Positions 1 through 9,647 of a stretch of DNA of 64,000 nucleotides are shown in pieces; the first letter of the stretch is position 1, and each line of letters opens with the position of its first letter. The notes under the pieces were generated by a model that saw nothing but the letters and a program-made list of their open reading frames with translations, was not told the DNA's origin and did not search any database. A program made the position numbers and the translations under genes. This DNA comes from Hyphomicrobium sp. (GTDB taxonomy: Bacteria; Pseudomonadota; Alphaproteobacteria; Rhizobiales; Hyphomicrobiaceae), in contig JAEUME010000003.1 of assembly GCA_016793445.1 (NCBI GenBank), positions 62,001 through 126,000 of the forward strand. Direction: 5' to 3'.

Positions 1-1
1 C

Positions 2-730
2 GCCGACGACGTAATCGCGGCGCTGGATAATCAGCGGATGCGGCTTGTGCTGCAGCCGATGATCGGCGCCAAGACGAACAAACCAGAGATCTACGAGTGC
101 CTGTTGCGCATGGAGCGGCCGGACGGCAGCATCGTCTCGGCGGGTGAGTTCATTCCCATCGCCGAACAGCTCGGTCTGTCGCGCCTCATTGACCGGCGCA
201 CTCTTGAACTGTCGGTCGCTATTCTCAAGCGCAACGATGACATTACATTGTCGCTCAACGTGTCGGGACTCACGTGCACCGATCACGAGTGGCTGGTGAC
301 GCTGCAGCGCCTGACGGGCGGGCGAAAGGATCTCACCAGCCGGCTCATCATCGAGATCACCGAGACCGCAGCAATCCAGGACCTCGACCAGTCCATCAAC
401 TTCGTCGACACGCTGAAGGAACTTGGCTGCCGCGTCGCCATCGATGATTTCGGCGCTGGGTATACCTCGTTCAAAAACCTGAAGCTGCTCAATGTCGATA
501 TGGTGAAGATCGACGGCGCGTTTGTGAAGAACATGGCGGATGACACGTCCGACCAGATCTTCATCAAGACCATGATCGAGTTAGCCAACACGTTCGGTCT
601 GGAGACGGTTGCGGAATGGGTTGGTGACGAGCGCTCCGTCGAGCTGCTCAAGAAGGCCGGGATCACCTACTTGCAGGGCTTCTACTACGGCCTTCCCATC
701 GAGGTGGACCAGATCGGCAAGGCCGCCTGA
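2..730 (+). CDS. EAL-domain c-di-GMP phosphodiesterase (5' partial)
   Basis: The reading frame is open from the first bases of the window, so the true start lies upstream. The visible part is a nearly complete EAL domain, the fold that hydrolyses cyclic di-GMP. The signature triplet reads ECL instead of EAL, keeping the metal-binding Glu. The other catalytic elements are present: LSLN, EITET, DDFGAG, KIDG, the Glu in ETVAEW and QGFYYG. The protein ends shortly after the domain. Any sensor or GGDEF part would be upstream and is not visible. Activity is inferred from the conserved residues. Confidence 0.9.
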   Translation, partial: ADDVIAALDNQRMRLVLQPMIGAKTNKPEIYECLLRMERPDGSIVSAGEFIPIAEQLGLSRLIDRRTLELSVAILKRNDDITLSLNVSGLTCTDHEWLVTLQRLTGGRKDLTSRLIIEITETAAIQDLDQSINFVDTLKELGCRVAIDDFGAGYTSFKNLKLLNVDMVKIDGAFVKNMADDTSDQIFIKTMIELANTFGLETVAEWVGDERSVELLKKAGITYLQGFYYGLPIEVDQIGKAA

Positions 731-800
731 GCAAGCCCACAGGTGGCCGGCCGCAAGCGCAGCTATGCCGGCAACTCTCGCGGAGCTGGCGCAGATCGCC

Positions 801-1442
801 TTACGACTTCGTTTGCGTCAGCTTTTCGATCTTCTGCTGCATGGCGGTGAGCTGAGCCTTCAGCTCTCCAAGCTCATCCTTGAGCGGTCCTTTGTCGGCC
901 TCTGGAGACGACGCCTTGGCAGCGTCGCTGTCTCCAGCAAGCTTCTTGCCGCCGGCCGCCGCCCCAAACGCGCCCCACATCTGCATGGCCTGTTCGAACA
1001 TAGCCATGTTTTGCTGCGCCTGCTTTTGATAAAATTCGAAAGCCGCGGACGGATTGGTGAAGGCGGTGGCGAACTGCTCGCGAAAGCGCGCCTGCTCCTT
1101 GGCGAAATTCTCCATGGAGAATTGCAAGTAGCTCGGCACCATGCGCGCGATGCTGTCGTCGTAGAAACGAATGAGCTGGCGTAAGAAGGGAATGGGCAGC
1201 AGCGTCTGCCCGCCTTCGCGGCTCTCCTGCTCTACGATGATCTGCGTGAGAACCTGGTGGGTGAGATCATCCCCGTTCTTCGCATCATAGACCACGAAAT
1301 CGCGATCCGACCGTACCATCTTCGCCAAGTCTTCCAGCGTCACGTATGTGCTGGTCTCGGTGTTATAGAGACGGCGGTTGGCGTATTTCTTGATGACGAC
1401 CGACTCTTTTTTCGGCGTCTGGGGTTCGGCGTTAGGGAGCAT
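801..1442 (-). CDS. phaR: Polyhydroxyalkanoate synthesis repressor PhaR
   Basis: About 213 residues. The N-terminal block contains KKYANRRLYNTETSTYVTL and VYDAKNGDDLT, the hallmark of the PHB/PHA accumulation regulator DNA-binding domain. A helical C-terminal half follows, rich in Gln, Met and Ala. PhaR proteins bind nascent PHA granules and repress phasin and PHA genes. The gene is divergent from phaA, as in many alphaproteobacteria. I chose the ATG at 1442 because the open frame upstream adds about 52 residues unlike the family. Confidence 0.92.
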   Translation of the reverse strand: MLPNAEPQTPKKESVVIKKYANRRLYNTETSTYVTLEDLAKMVRSDRDFVVYDAKNGDDLTHQVLTQIIVEQESREGGQTLLPIPFLRQLIRFYDDSIARMVPSYLQFSMENFAKEQARFREQFATAFTNPSAAFEFYQKQAQQNMAMFEQAMQMWGAFGAAAGGKKLAGDSDAAKASSPEADKGPLKDELGELKAQLTAMQQKIEKLTQTKS

Positions 1443-1775
1443 CTGGGATGCGTACTCTTTTGTTGAGACCGTGGACTGAATGCTTAACCAAACTTGTGCT
1501 TGCGCGATGTCCTGACGACTATCGATAGCGCCAAGCACGTTGCTGCACTGCGGCAGCGTACCACAGCCCGGGTCTCCGCCGCTAGACGTTTCTGCCAATT
1601 CTTTCAGCAGTCCTAGTCAACACGTCGCAATTGCTCATTTTCCGGCGAGACTGCTAAAGCTAATCTATGGGCCGCATTCCAGCCAACTGGCGGCCTCCGG
1701 CGGGATAGCAAACTCAATCCCGGCCAGATAAACAATATTCCAAAGGACAACTCTCGCGCCCAGGGAGGGGCAAAA
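1443..1775. other. phaR-phaA divergent intergenic region
   Basis: This 333-bp region separates phaR from phaA and must hold both promoters. I see no gene. The main structure is an inverted repeat, CTGC-N6-GCAG, at 1543-1556, listed separately. phaA has a good ribosome-binding site (agggagggg) just before 1776. Confidence 0.5.
1543..1556. promoter_or_regulatory. Candidate PhaR operator
   Basis: CTGC at 1543-1546 and GCAG at 1553-1556 form an inverted repeat, with a second CTGC at 1548-1551. TGC-rich CTGC/GCAG sites are, as I recall, reported for PhaR in related bacteria. The location between phaR and phaA suits autoregulation. The 6-nt spacer is longer than those I remember, so this is a weak call. 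Confidence 0.3.
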
Positions 1776-2963
<1,188 letters not shown>

Positions 2964-2977
2964 CCTGACGACACAGC

Positions 2978-3013
2978 AAAGCCGGCGCGGCCTTTAGCGG
3001 CCGCGCCGGCTTT
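2978..3013 (+). terminator. Terminator after phaA
   Basis: A perfect 12-bp stem, GCCGGCGCGGCC (2981-2992) with its complement (2999-3010), encloses a 6-nt loop and is flanked by AAA and TTT. It should reduce transcription from phaA into phaB. Confidence 0.75.
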
Positions 3014-3090
3014 CTCGCCTACCGGCGGCTCCAAGACCGCCGATTTCAGGGCCATTTTCGCCCATAACAAAAACGGACAGGAGGAAGCAC

Positions 3091-3816
3091 ATGGCACGAG
3101 TGGCCCTGGTCACAGGCGGCACCCGCGGTATCGGTCACGCAATTTCGGTCGCACTCAAGAACGCTGGCTATCGCGTCGCGGCGAGCTATGCCGGAAACGA
3201 CGCTGCCGCACAGGCGTTTCAAGCCGAGACCGGCATCCCGGTCTTCAAGTTCGACGTCTCGAGCTATGAGGCGTCCGAGAAGGCCATCAAGCAGGTCGAG
3301 AAGGATCTGGGCCCCATCGACGTGCTGGTCAACAACGCGGGCATCACCAAAGACACCATGTTCCACAAGATGACCAAGGAGCAGTGGGATGCGGTGATCG
3401 GAACGAACCTGAACGGCCTGTTCAATGTCACCCGTCCGGTATGGGAAGGCATGCGTGCCCGCAAGTTCGGCCGCGTGATCAACATCTCCTCCATCAACGG
3501 CCAGAAGGGCCAAATGGGGCAGGTGAACTACTCGGCTTCCAAGGCTGGCGATATCGGCTTCACGAAGGCGCTAGCCCAGGAAGGCGCGCGCGCAGGCATC
3601 ACCGTCAACGCGATCTGCCCTGGCTATATCGCCACCGAGATGGTCAAGGCCGTGCCTCAGGACGTGATGGAAAAGAGCATTCTTCCCCAGATCCCGGTAG
3701 GGCGTCTCGGCGAGCCCGAGGAGATTGCGCGTTGCGTGGTCTTCCTCGCCTCCGATAACGCCGGGTTCATCACGGGCTCGACCATCACGGCGAACGGCGG
3801 TCAGTACTTCGCCTGA
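3091..3816 (+). CDS. phaB: Acetoacetyl-CoA reductase PhaB
   Basis: This 241-residue short-chain dehydrogenase reduces acetoacetyl-CoA to (R)-3-hydroxybutyryl-CoA with NADPH, the second step of PHB synthesis. The N-terminal cofactor motif is TGGTRGIG, followed by NNAGIT. The catalytic Ser is in NISSIN and the YxxxK pair in YSASKAG. The substrate-pocket sequence NAICPGYIATEMV is typical of PhaB. A good ribosome-binding site (AGGAGG, 3079-3084) precedes the ATG. No PHA synthase gene is seen nearby. Confidence 0.95.
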   Translation: MARVALVTGGTRGIGHAISVALKNAGYRVAASYAGNDAAAQAFQAETGIPVFKFDVSSYEASEKAIKQVEKDLGPIDVLVNNAGITKDTMFHKMTKEQWDAVIGTNLNGLFNVTRPVWEGMRARKFGRVINISSINGQKGQMGQVNYSASKAGDIGFTKALAQEGARAGITVNAICPGYIATEMVKAVPQDVMEKSILPQIPVGRLGEPEEIARCVVFLASDNAGFITGSTITANGGQYFA

Positions 3817-3840
3817 TCCCCCTCAACCAAACGGTTCGCG

Positions 3841-3880
3841 AAAGCGGCGGAGAGTTCGTCTTTCCGCCGCTTTTCTTTTT
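3841..3880 (+). terminator. Terminator after phaB
   Basis: An 11-bp perfect stem (3841-3851 with 3863-3873) with an 11-nt loop is followed by a T-rich tract, just downstream of the phaB stop. Confidence 0.8.
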
Positions 3881-4000
3881 GTCAGCTTGCGTTGCCCAGG
3901 TCTGTCTGGGATCCGATCGGCCAATCCATCTCCTTGTCCGAGTGAGTTCGAACCGTACATGTTATAAGGTTACCTAATAATTCTGTCACGAAATTGCTAC

Positions 4001-4029
4001 TTGTGATTATCGCCGCGTCAGTCTATCTG
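4001..4029 (+). promoter_or_regulatory. Possible pqqA promoter
   Basis: TTGTGA (4001-4006), a 17-nt spacer and TATCTG (4024-4029) loosely match a sigma-70 promoter. Transcription would start near 4036, leaving a leader of about 57 nt before pqqA. No activator site was recognised. Confidence 0.25.
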
Positions 4030-4092
4030 TAGACCATCGAGTTTGGTTCTGGATGGCCAACGATCGATTTTTAGAAACTCAGGAGGATCCCT

Positions 4093-4182
4093 ATGAAGAC
4101 CTGGATGAAGCCCGAAGTTCGCGAGCAGGAAGTCGGCCTCGAGGTTACCTCGTATCTGCCGGCCGAGATCGACGTTATCTAA
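4093..4182 (+). CDS. pqqA: Coenzyme PQQ precursor peptide PqqA
   Basis: A 29-residue peptide, MKTWMKPEVREQEVG followed by LEVTSYLPAEIDVI. It carries the Glu and Tyr (E17 and Y21 in EVTSY) that PqqE crosslinks to form the backbone of pyrroloquinoline quinone, the cofactor of methanol and glucose dehydrogenases. An ideal AGGAGG site (4081-4086) lies 6 nt before the ATG and a strong terminator follows. No pqqB, pqqC, pqqD or pqqE is in this window, so the gene is a stand-alone unit here. In methylotrophs pqqA can be present in extra copies and highly expressed. Confidence 0.93.
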   Translation: MKTWMKPEVREQEVGLEVTSYLPAEIDVI

Positions 4183-4204
4183 GCGTCGTGTTGCACGGTT
4201 GCTT

Positions 4205-4235
4205 AAGGCCGCTGGGTTTCAGCGGCCTTTTTTAT
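4205..4235 (+). terminator. Terminator after pqqA
   Basis: A perfect 10-bp stem, AAGGCCGCTG (4205-4214) with CAGCGGCCTT (4220-4229), has a 5-nt loop and is followed by a T run. It closes a monocistronic pqqA transcript. Confidence 0.88.
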
Positions 4236-4357
4236 TTGGTTTGCAAAGCGATTGCGCATTCTCCGGAGTGTTGAGCCTCGAACTGGCAACGCCACAGTCG
4301 TCATGCCTCAGCAAAGCCGCTAGACTGGGTTTGGGTCTGAGCCGCACGAGGTTCTAA

Positions 4358-4864
4358 ATGAAGACGATCGCGTTAAGTGCCGGCTTGCTGGCGCTCCTGT
4401 TTGCAGCACTCCCAGTTCTTGCGGACGAAGTGTCGCCGTCCGCTCCTCCCGCCACCGAGCAGCAGCCCTCTCCACCTCCGCCCGCTGACGGTGACACCGC
4501 CAAGTCCATTGACGATGCCGCCGAGGCAACCAAGTCCGCCATTGACAAGGCGAAGGATGCTACGATCAAGGCCATCGAGCAGGCGGCCGAAGCCGTGAAA
4601 AAAGCTCTCGACAAGGCCAAGACAGAAGCAGGCCCGGCTATCGACAAAGCCAAAAAGGCGACCAACGAAGCCATCGACAAGGCCAAGAAGGCCACCAACG
4701 ATGTCTTGGACAAGGCCAAGGAGGCGACAAACGAAGCTCTCGACGGCGCCAAGGATGCGGCCGGAGGCAGTGGCTCCAGCACGGACCAAGCACCCCCCGC
4801 CAACACGCCGAAAAAGGAAGATGATGGCGCTCCCCCTAATCCAGACGAGCCCTCAAGTCTCTAA
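4358..4864 (+). CDS. Secreted protein with LEA-like 11-residue repeats
   Basis: 168 residues. A signal peptide (about residues 1-22, ending LPVLA) is followed by a Pro-rich stretch. Then come seven consecutive 11-residue units, such as KSAIDKAKDAT, NEAIDKAKKAT and NDVLDKAKEAT, and a Pro/Asp/Ser-rich tail. Eleven-residue Ala/Lys/Thr repeats occur in group 3 LEA proteins and apolipoprotein-like amphipathic helices, so a periplasmic membrane- or protein-protecting role is possible. That function is inference. I do not recognise a named family. A bidirectional terminator follows. Confidence 0.75.
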   Translation: MKTIALSAGLLALLFAALPVLADEVSPSAPPATEQQPSPPPPADGDTAKSIDDAAEATKSAIDKAKDATIKAIEQAAEAVKKALDKAKTEAGPAIDKAKKATNEAIDKAKKATNDVLDKAKEATNEALDGAKDAAGGSGSSTDQAPPANTPKKEDDGAPPNPDEPSSL

Positions 4865-4888
4865 TCGTCGTACTCTGGTTGGAATAAA

Positions 4889-4918
4889 AAAACGCCCCGA
4901 ATTCGGGGCGTTTTCTTT
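4889..4918. terminator. Bidirectional terminator
   Basis: A perfect 26-bp palindrome (4889-4914) centred on GAATTC has A-runs on the left and T-runs on the right, so it can end transcripts from both strands. It sits between the convergent repeat-protein gene and the NYN-domain gene. Confidence 0.9.
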
Positions 4919-4944
4919 AGAGCTTGCGAGCCCGGCGCACAAAA

Positions 4945-7038
4945 TCATCCACGCAACCGGCTGCGCACGATGCGCGGGAATTCCTCTTCCTGGTCAGGTG
5001 CGCCATAGCCCTGCGCGCGTTGATCGGCGATGTGCTGGCGGCCTTCCTCAAGGCTCCACCAGCGCTCGCCTTGTCCTTGCGCGGCGTAGTCGTTGCGTTG
5101 CGCCGGAGCCGGCTGCTGGGCCGCCGGTTGCTGCTGGGGCGCGGACGGCGCTGCCGCAGGCTGTTGGCCCGTGCGGCCATAGGCAGGGGCACGCGGCGCT
5201 TGCTGGCTTTGCGAGGAGAACCACGCATCGACAAGGTCGAGCTCATCTGCGGAGAGGTTCAGGCCCTGGCTACGGCACCGCGCGACGACGAAATTGCGGA
5301 AGCGCCCGGCAAACAGATTTGCCGAAGCACCCTGCTCGAACCACGGGTCGCTTTCGCTGACGACTTCGAGAATGAAGCGGAGATCGTCGCGCTTCAGATC
5401 GAGGCCGAATTCACGGGCGCGCTGGGTAATGTTCGACAGCGTCTGTCCGCCTTGCAGGCCGTTCGACTGCAGTTCCTGAGCCATCACCTCAAAGAGGACA
5501 CGGTATTCGGCCGGAGCCAGCGCGGGTGCCTGGCAGGCCTCATGAATACGCGCGATCGACTGCTGGATCTGTGTCGCTTGATCGGCGGTCCGCGAAGTGG
5601 CCGATGCGGCCGAGGCCGCAGGCGCCTGCGCCGCAGGGCGCCGGGTTTCGGATTGAGCCGCCGGTTGGCTGGGCGCCTGCGCTACAGGCCGTTCAGGCTG
5701 AGGCTGCGTGTGCTGCGCCGCCGGAGCACCGGTTTGCGGTGCGTACGAAGTCCCGGGCAGAGGCTGCTGGCGCGCAGAAAACGCGGGATCAACAGGGCGG
5801 GACGCGAGCGGCGGCAACGCATCGCTGGTGCGGCGCGCAGCCGGAGGCGTGAGCGGTGAACCGGTGTACGACGGCGGGGCGGCGGGCGCATTCACGCGCG
5901 GCGCTTCCACGCGCGTATCGAAGCGGCTGTCAGCGGCAGTCTGATAGCCCCGCTGCGGCGCCGGCTCTCCGGAATCGTAGCGCATATCGTTCCGCAGCGG
6001 CTCGGTGTGAGAAGCCTCGCTGCGTGGAAGCTCGCTGCGCGCGGCGTCCCGGCGCGGCTCGGGTTCATGACGCTCGGTGGCGGCGGGTGGTGGCAACTGC
6101 GGCGCGATGAGGCCCGAAGCATTGATGTGCCGGTTGGCGTCGAACACGGTGTAGGGCGCCGTATCCGAAAGATGAATGTCGTCGGGCAACCCAGCCAGCA
6201 AGAGATCGCGGAACGTACCATAGCCGCCCCATTGCGTGCCGATTGTGCGGTCGTGGCCGACGAAGCGAACGGCCCGGTCGGCCAGCGTCTCGAGCGGCAC
6301 GGCTTGCGGGGCGCTGCGCACATAGTTGACGACTTCCGACAGGATAGCGCGGCGTGCCGCATCCACATCGATGACGGGCGTGGCGCGTGTGGGCGGAGCA
6401 ATCTCCCGGGAATTTGGCTCAGCGCGCGCGTTGGTGATCTGCGCAGCGCCCTGGGGCCGCGTCAGGAGCTGAATGAGATTGCTTTCACGGATCTCGCCGT
6501 CGCTGATTGCCGTGTAGGGTTGGGCGGTGCTGTCGTTGGCGAACACGATGGTGCGGCGGGCATGTGCACGCAAGCGGTGCAGCACGGGGGTGAAGTCGGC
6601 ATCACCCGACAGAATGATGAACTCATCGAAGAAAGTGTCATGAGTCAGGATATCCCGGATATCCATGACGATGCGGATATCAGCCGAGTTCTTGAGCTGC
6701 GCTGTCAGAGGCGGGCAGTCGATGACTTCGAAACCTGACTTGAGGAAATGGTGCCGAATGAACGGGAAGGAGTTCATGTCGGTGGAATTATCGTTGGAAT
6801 TGCGCCGCGGCACGGGGTTTCCGTAGCACCGGTTCATGGCGAGGCGGCGCTCACCGCTCGGCAGGAACGTAGAGGTCGGCGTGATCAATTCACCCGACAG
6901 GATGCCCTGCAGCCACAGACCGCTGTCCTTGGCGAAGCGCTTGGCGGCTTCTTCGTTCTTTCTTTTCAAAGACAGGTAGATGTTGTCGTAGTCGACAAAC
7001 ACCGTTGTCAAAATGGGTCCTGAGGACTCGCGCTTCAT
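4945..7038 (-). CDS. NYN-domain (LabA/DUF88-like) protein with C-terminal helical modules
   Basis: About 697 residues. The first 200 form a PIN-like NYN domain, a predicted metal-dependent ribonuclease fold, with Asp-rich motifs TVFVDYDNIY, SADIRIVMDI and ILSGDADFTPVL. A globular segment follows near 230-305 (WGGYGTFRDLLLAGLP) that resembles an OST-HTH/LOTUS RNA-binding module. Next is a long Pro/Gln/Ala-rich disordered linker and a second helical domain near 490-630. The gene likely acts on RNA, but its target is unknown. I chose the ATG at 7038; a TTG three codons upstream is possible. Confidence 0.85.
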   Translation of the reverse strand: MKRESSGPILTTVFVDYDNIYLSLKRKNEEAAKRFAKDSGLWLQGILSGELITPTSTFLPSGERRLAMNRCYGNPVPRRNSNDNSTDMNSFPFIRHHFLKSGFEVIDCPPLTAQLKNSADIRIVMDIRDILTHDTFFDEFIILSGDADFTPVLHRLRAHARRTIVFANDSTAQPYTAISDGEIRESNLIQLLTRPQGAAQITNARAEPNSREIAPPTRATPVIDVDAARRAILSEVVNYVRSAPQAVPLETLADRAVRFVGHDRTIGTQWGGYGTFRDLLLAGLPDDIHLSDTAPYTVFDANRHINASGLIAPQLPPPAATERHEPEPRRDAARSELPRSEASHTEPLRNDMRYDSGEPAPQRGYQTAADSRFDTRVEAPRVNAPAAPPSYTGSPLTPPAARRTSDALPPLASRPVDPAFSARQQPLPGTSYAPQTGAPAAQHTQPQPERPVAQAPSQPAAQSETRRPAAQAPAASAASATSRTADQATQIQQSIARIHEACQAPALAPAEYRVLFEVMAQELQSNGLQGGQTLSNITQRAREFGLDLKRDDLRFILEVVSESDPWFEQGASANLFAGRFRNFVVARCRSQGLNLSADELDLVDAWFSSQSQQAPRAPAYGRTGQQPAAAPSAPQQQPAAQQPAPAQRNDYAAQGQGERWWSLEEGRQHIADQRAQGYGAPDQEEEFPRIVRSRLRG

Positions 7039-7279
7039 CGACGGCAACCCCCGTAAAGCCGGTAGAACTTGATTCGAGGCTATATGTTTACGAGTCGAAC
7101 TGCCTCAGCAAGCGGACCCCCCATGAAGGGTTGGGGAGAAGAAAATAATCTGAGGTTTGAAGGCGTTCTTGCCACGCTAAGCGGCGTCGGCGCTGTGGAA
7201 AAGGCGAAGCCTCCGCACGCTTTGAGCTTTACTTGTTGCTCAAGAGCAATTGCGCACTAGACCACGAGGCCACAGCCCG

Positions 7280-8047
7280 TCACCCCTTATTCTTGAGCTC
7301 GCGCAGGCGCCGGAAAACGGCCCATTCAGGCGCACGCTCCAGCCCAAGCCGTGCGCGGATGGCCGGGGAGTTCACACGCAGGAACGGATTGGTGGCCTTT
7401 TCAGCGGCCAAGGTTGTCGGTACGGTCGGCTTGTTCTGGGCGCGGAGTGCGGTGATTTCCGCCATGCGTGCAACGAGCAGCTGATTCTCCGGCTCTACGC
7501 CGAGCGCGAAGCGGCCGTTGGCGGCCGTATATTCGTGGCCACAATAGATGTTCGTGGTGTCGGGAAGCTCCATCAGCTTCCGAAGACCTTCCCACATGAC
7601 TTCCGCGTCGCCTTCAAAGATGCGCCCGCAGCCCAGGGCGAACAGCGTATCGCCGGTGAATGCGAGGTTCTCATCTGGAAGGACGTAGACGATATGACCA
7701 AGTGTGTGGCCGGGGGTTTCGATCACGCGGACACTATATCCTGCCCACGTGAATGGCGTGGCCTCGCTGACCATGCGGTCCATACCCGTGATGCGATCGC
7801 CTTCCCCGGCCGGACCCGTCACCTTGCAGTCATAACGCTCCTTGAGGGCGCCGATGCCGCCGGTATGGTCGGTATGATGATGAGTGATGAAAAGGTCGGT
7901 GAGCGTCCAGCCGCGTGCGTCCAGGGCCTTCTCGATGGCCGCCGCGTCCGGCGCGTCGATGGCGGCCGTCTCCCCCGTTGGCGCGTGCAGCAGCACGCAA
8001 TAGTTATCGGACAGACAGGGGAGGAGGACGATTTCAAGCGCGGTCAT
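7280..8047 (-). CDS. gloB: Hydroxyacylglutathione hydrolase (glyoxalase II)
   Basis: 255 residues, the usual length. It hydrolyses S-lactoylglutathione to lactate and glutathione in methylglyoxal detoxification. The metallo-beta-lactamase motif THHHTDH (H56, H58, D60, H61) binds the two metals. Further ligands are in TPGHTLGH, FTGDTLF and CGHEYT. The C-terminal substrate-binding region ends with NPFLRVNSPAIRARL. It is divergent from a methyltransferase gene 47 bp away. Confidence 0.93.
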   Translation of the reverse strand: MTALEIVLLPCLSDNYCVLLHAPTGETAAIDAPDAAAIEKALDARGWTLTDLFITHHHTDHTGGIGALKERYDCKVTGPAGEGDRITGMDRMVSEATPFTWAGYSVRVIETPGHTLGHIVYVLPDENLAFTGDTLFALGCGRIFEGDAEVMWEGLRKLMELPDTTNIYCGHEYTAANGRFALGVEPENQLLVARMAEITALRAQNKPTVPTTLAAEKATNPFLRVNSPAIRARLGLERAPEWAVFRRLRELKNKG

Positions 8048-8094
8048 CGGACAATCTGAGCAGGAGCCGGGGACAAAGTCAAAGGGGTCTCAGC

Positions 8095-8979
8095 ATGAAC
8101 CGCAGGCCGCAGATTGCGGCACGTTGGTTACCGCCGAGCGGCTTTAGCAAGCGCGACGAATGGATTATGCATGGCGGGAGCCGACCGCCGGGTTTATGGG
8201 ACTGGTTCATGCAACTCGATGCCGCCCGCTTACGGGATTTTTATCGCACGCCACTGGGTCAAGTGGCGCGCCGGCAGCTCGTTGCGCAGATCCGGCGGCG
8301 CTGGAAGTCGACCACGGGGCTGACCGTGGTGGGAGCTGGCTTTCCAACCCCCTTCCTGGGGTCGTTTCGCTCAGAGGCCGCACGGGCTGGGTGCCTGATG
8401 CCGGCCCGGCAGGGCGCTCTGGTATGGCCGCCCGGTGGTAAGTGCCATTCGGTCCTGGTTGAGGAGCATCATTGGCCGCTTCCCGACAACAGCGTCGACC
8501 GGCTGCTGGCCGTGCACATGCTCGAGGCGGCTGAGCGGATCGGCCCAGTACTGCGCGAAATGTGGCGCGTACTTGCGCCTGATGGCCGTCTGATCCTCAT
8601 CGTTCCCAACCGCTCGGGCGTGTGGTCGCGTATTGACACCACGCCCTTCGGACAGGGACTACCTTTCAGCCGCAGTCAGCTCACGCATGAATTGTCCGAC
8701 GCACTGTTGACCCCGTTGGATTGGGGCGATGCGCTGTTCTTTCCTCCTGTCGGCAATCGTTTTCTCTTGCGCATGGCACCGGCGCTGGAACGCACCGGTT
8801 CGCGGCTGTCCCGCGGGTTTGGCGGCGTCATTGTCGTGGAGGCTCGCAAGGAGCTGATGGCGCCCGTCGGTGGCGGCGTGCGGGCCGCAATCCCCGCACC
8901 AGCCTTCAAGCCAGCGGGCAGCTTCGGGCGATTGCTGGAGCCGTCGAACAAGTCCAGCGACGGCCTGGATCCAAGGTAA
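8095..8979 (+). CDS. Class I SAM-dependent methyltransferase domain protein
   Basis: About 294 residues. The core has a degenerate motif I (LTVVGAGFPTPFLGSF), then VDRLLAVHMLEAAE and WRVLAPDGRLILIVPNR, the pattern of methyltransferase_11 proteins. Such genes commonly sit next to gloB in alphaproteobacteria, and no substrate is known to me. The ATG at 8095 follows a G-rich ribosome-binding site. A later ATG at 8167 is possible, because homologues often begin close to LRDFYRTPLGQ. Confidence 0.75.
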   Translation: MNRRPQIAARWLPPSGFSKRDEWIMHGGSRPPGLWDWFMQLDAARLRDFYRTPLGQVARRQLVAQIRRRWKSTTGLTVVGAGFPTPFLGSFRSEAARAGCLMPARQGALVWPPGGKCHSVLVEEHHWPLPDNSVDRLLAVHMLEAAERIGPVLREMWRVLAPDGRLILIVPNRSGVWSRIDTTPFGQGLPFSRSQLTHELSDALLTPLDWGDALFFPPVGNRFLLRMAPALERTGSRLSRGFGGVIVVEARKELMAPVGGGVRAAIPAPAFKPAGSFGRLLEPSNKSSDGLDPR

Positions 8980-8993
8980 GTGCGGCGGTGCGC

Positions 8994-9647
8994 TCAACCC
9001 GTCTTGCCGTGGCCCTTGAGAAGAAACACGGCCTTCTCGCCAAGCAGGTTCTGCAACGATAGAGACCATTTGATCGGCAGACGCTTTCCGGACGCATTGA
9101 ACGCCACGGCTTGCTCGACCGTGGCGCCTAGTTCCTCGCACAGATCGGCGAAATCGCGGATCGTGCAGAGGTGCGCGTTGGGGCTGTCGTACCAAGTCTC
9201 CGGCAGATTGTGGGTCACTGGCATCCGTCCGCTCGTCAGCAGCGCGGCGCGGATCTCCCAATGTCCGAAATTGGGAAACGAGACGATGGCGCGCCGGCCG
9301 ATGCGCAGAAGGTTCTCAAGAACCGTCTTGGGATTGCGCGTCGCCTGAATGGTGAGTGACAGGATTGCGTAGTCGAAGGCCTGGTCGGGATAATCCCGCA
9401 GGTCGCGGTCCGCATCGCCCTGAATGACGGACAAGCCGCGAGCCACGCACGCGTTGACCTTTTCGCGCGACAGCTCGACGCCGCGTCCGTCTACGGCCTT
9501 GCTGTCGTTCAGCAGCTGCAACAGCGCGCCGTCGCCGCAGCCCACGTCGAGCACGCGCGATCCCGTCTCCACCATCTCGGCGATGAGCACGTGGTCGACG
9601 CGCGGCGTAGCAACCGCGTCGCCTACAAACAGGTCGCCGCTGCTCAT
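8994..9647 (-). CDS. metW: Methionine biosynthesis protein MetW
   Basis: 217 residues, a small methyltransferase-fold protein with [25 protein letters not shown] and SFPNFGHW, all typical of MetW. MetW partners MetX in homoserine O-acetyltransferase activity in many proteobacteria. Its start overlaps the metX stop by 4 nt, so the two are translationally coupled. Confidence 0.93.
   Translation of the reverse strand: MSSGDLFVGDAVATPRVDHVLIAEMVETGSRVLDVGCGDGALLQLLNDSKAVDGRGVELSREKVNACVARGLSVIQGDADRDLRDYPDQAFDYAILSLTIQATRNPKTVLENLLRIGRRAIVSFPNFGHWEIRAALLTSGRMPVTHNLPETWYDSPNAHLCTIRDFADLCEELGATVEQAVAFNASGKRLPIKWSLSLQNLLGEKAVFLLKGHGKTG

Noticed and set aside
4053..4274. 73-codon plus-strand frame overlapping pqqA
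   Set aside because: Out of frame with pqqA, which has the ideal ribosome-binding site and diagnostic EVTSY motif.
7230..7280. tRNA-like stretch (ACTAGACCACGAGGCCA) next to gloB
   Set aside because: Only an anticodon/D-arm-like fragment is visible, without an acceptor stem, T arm or matching pairing.
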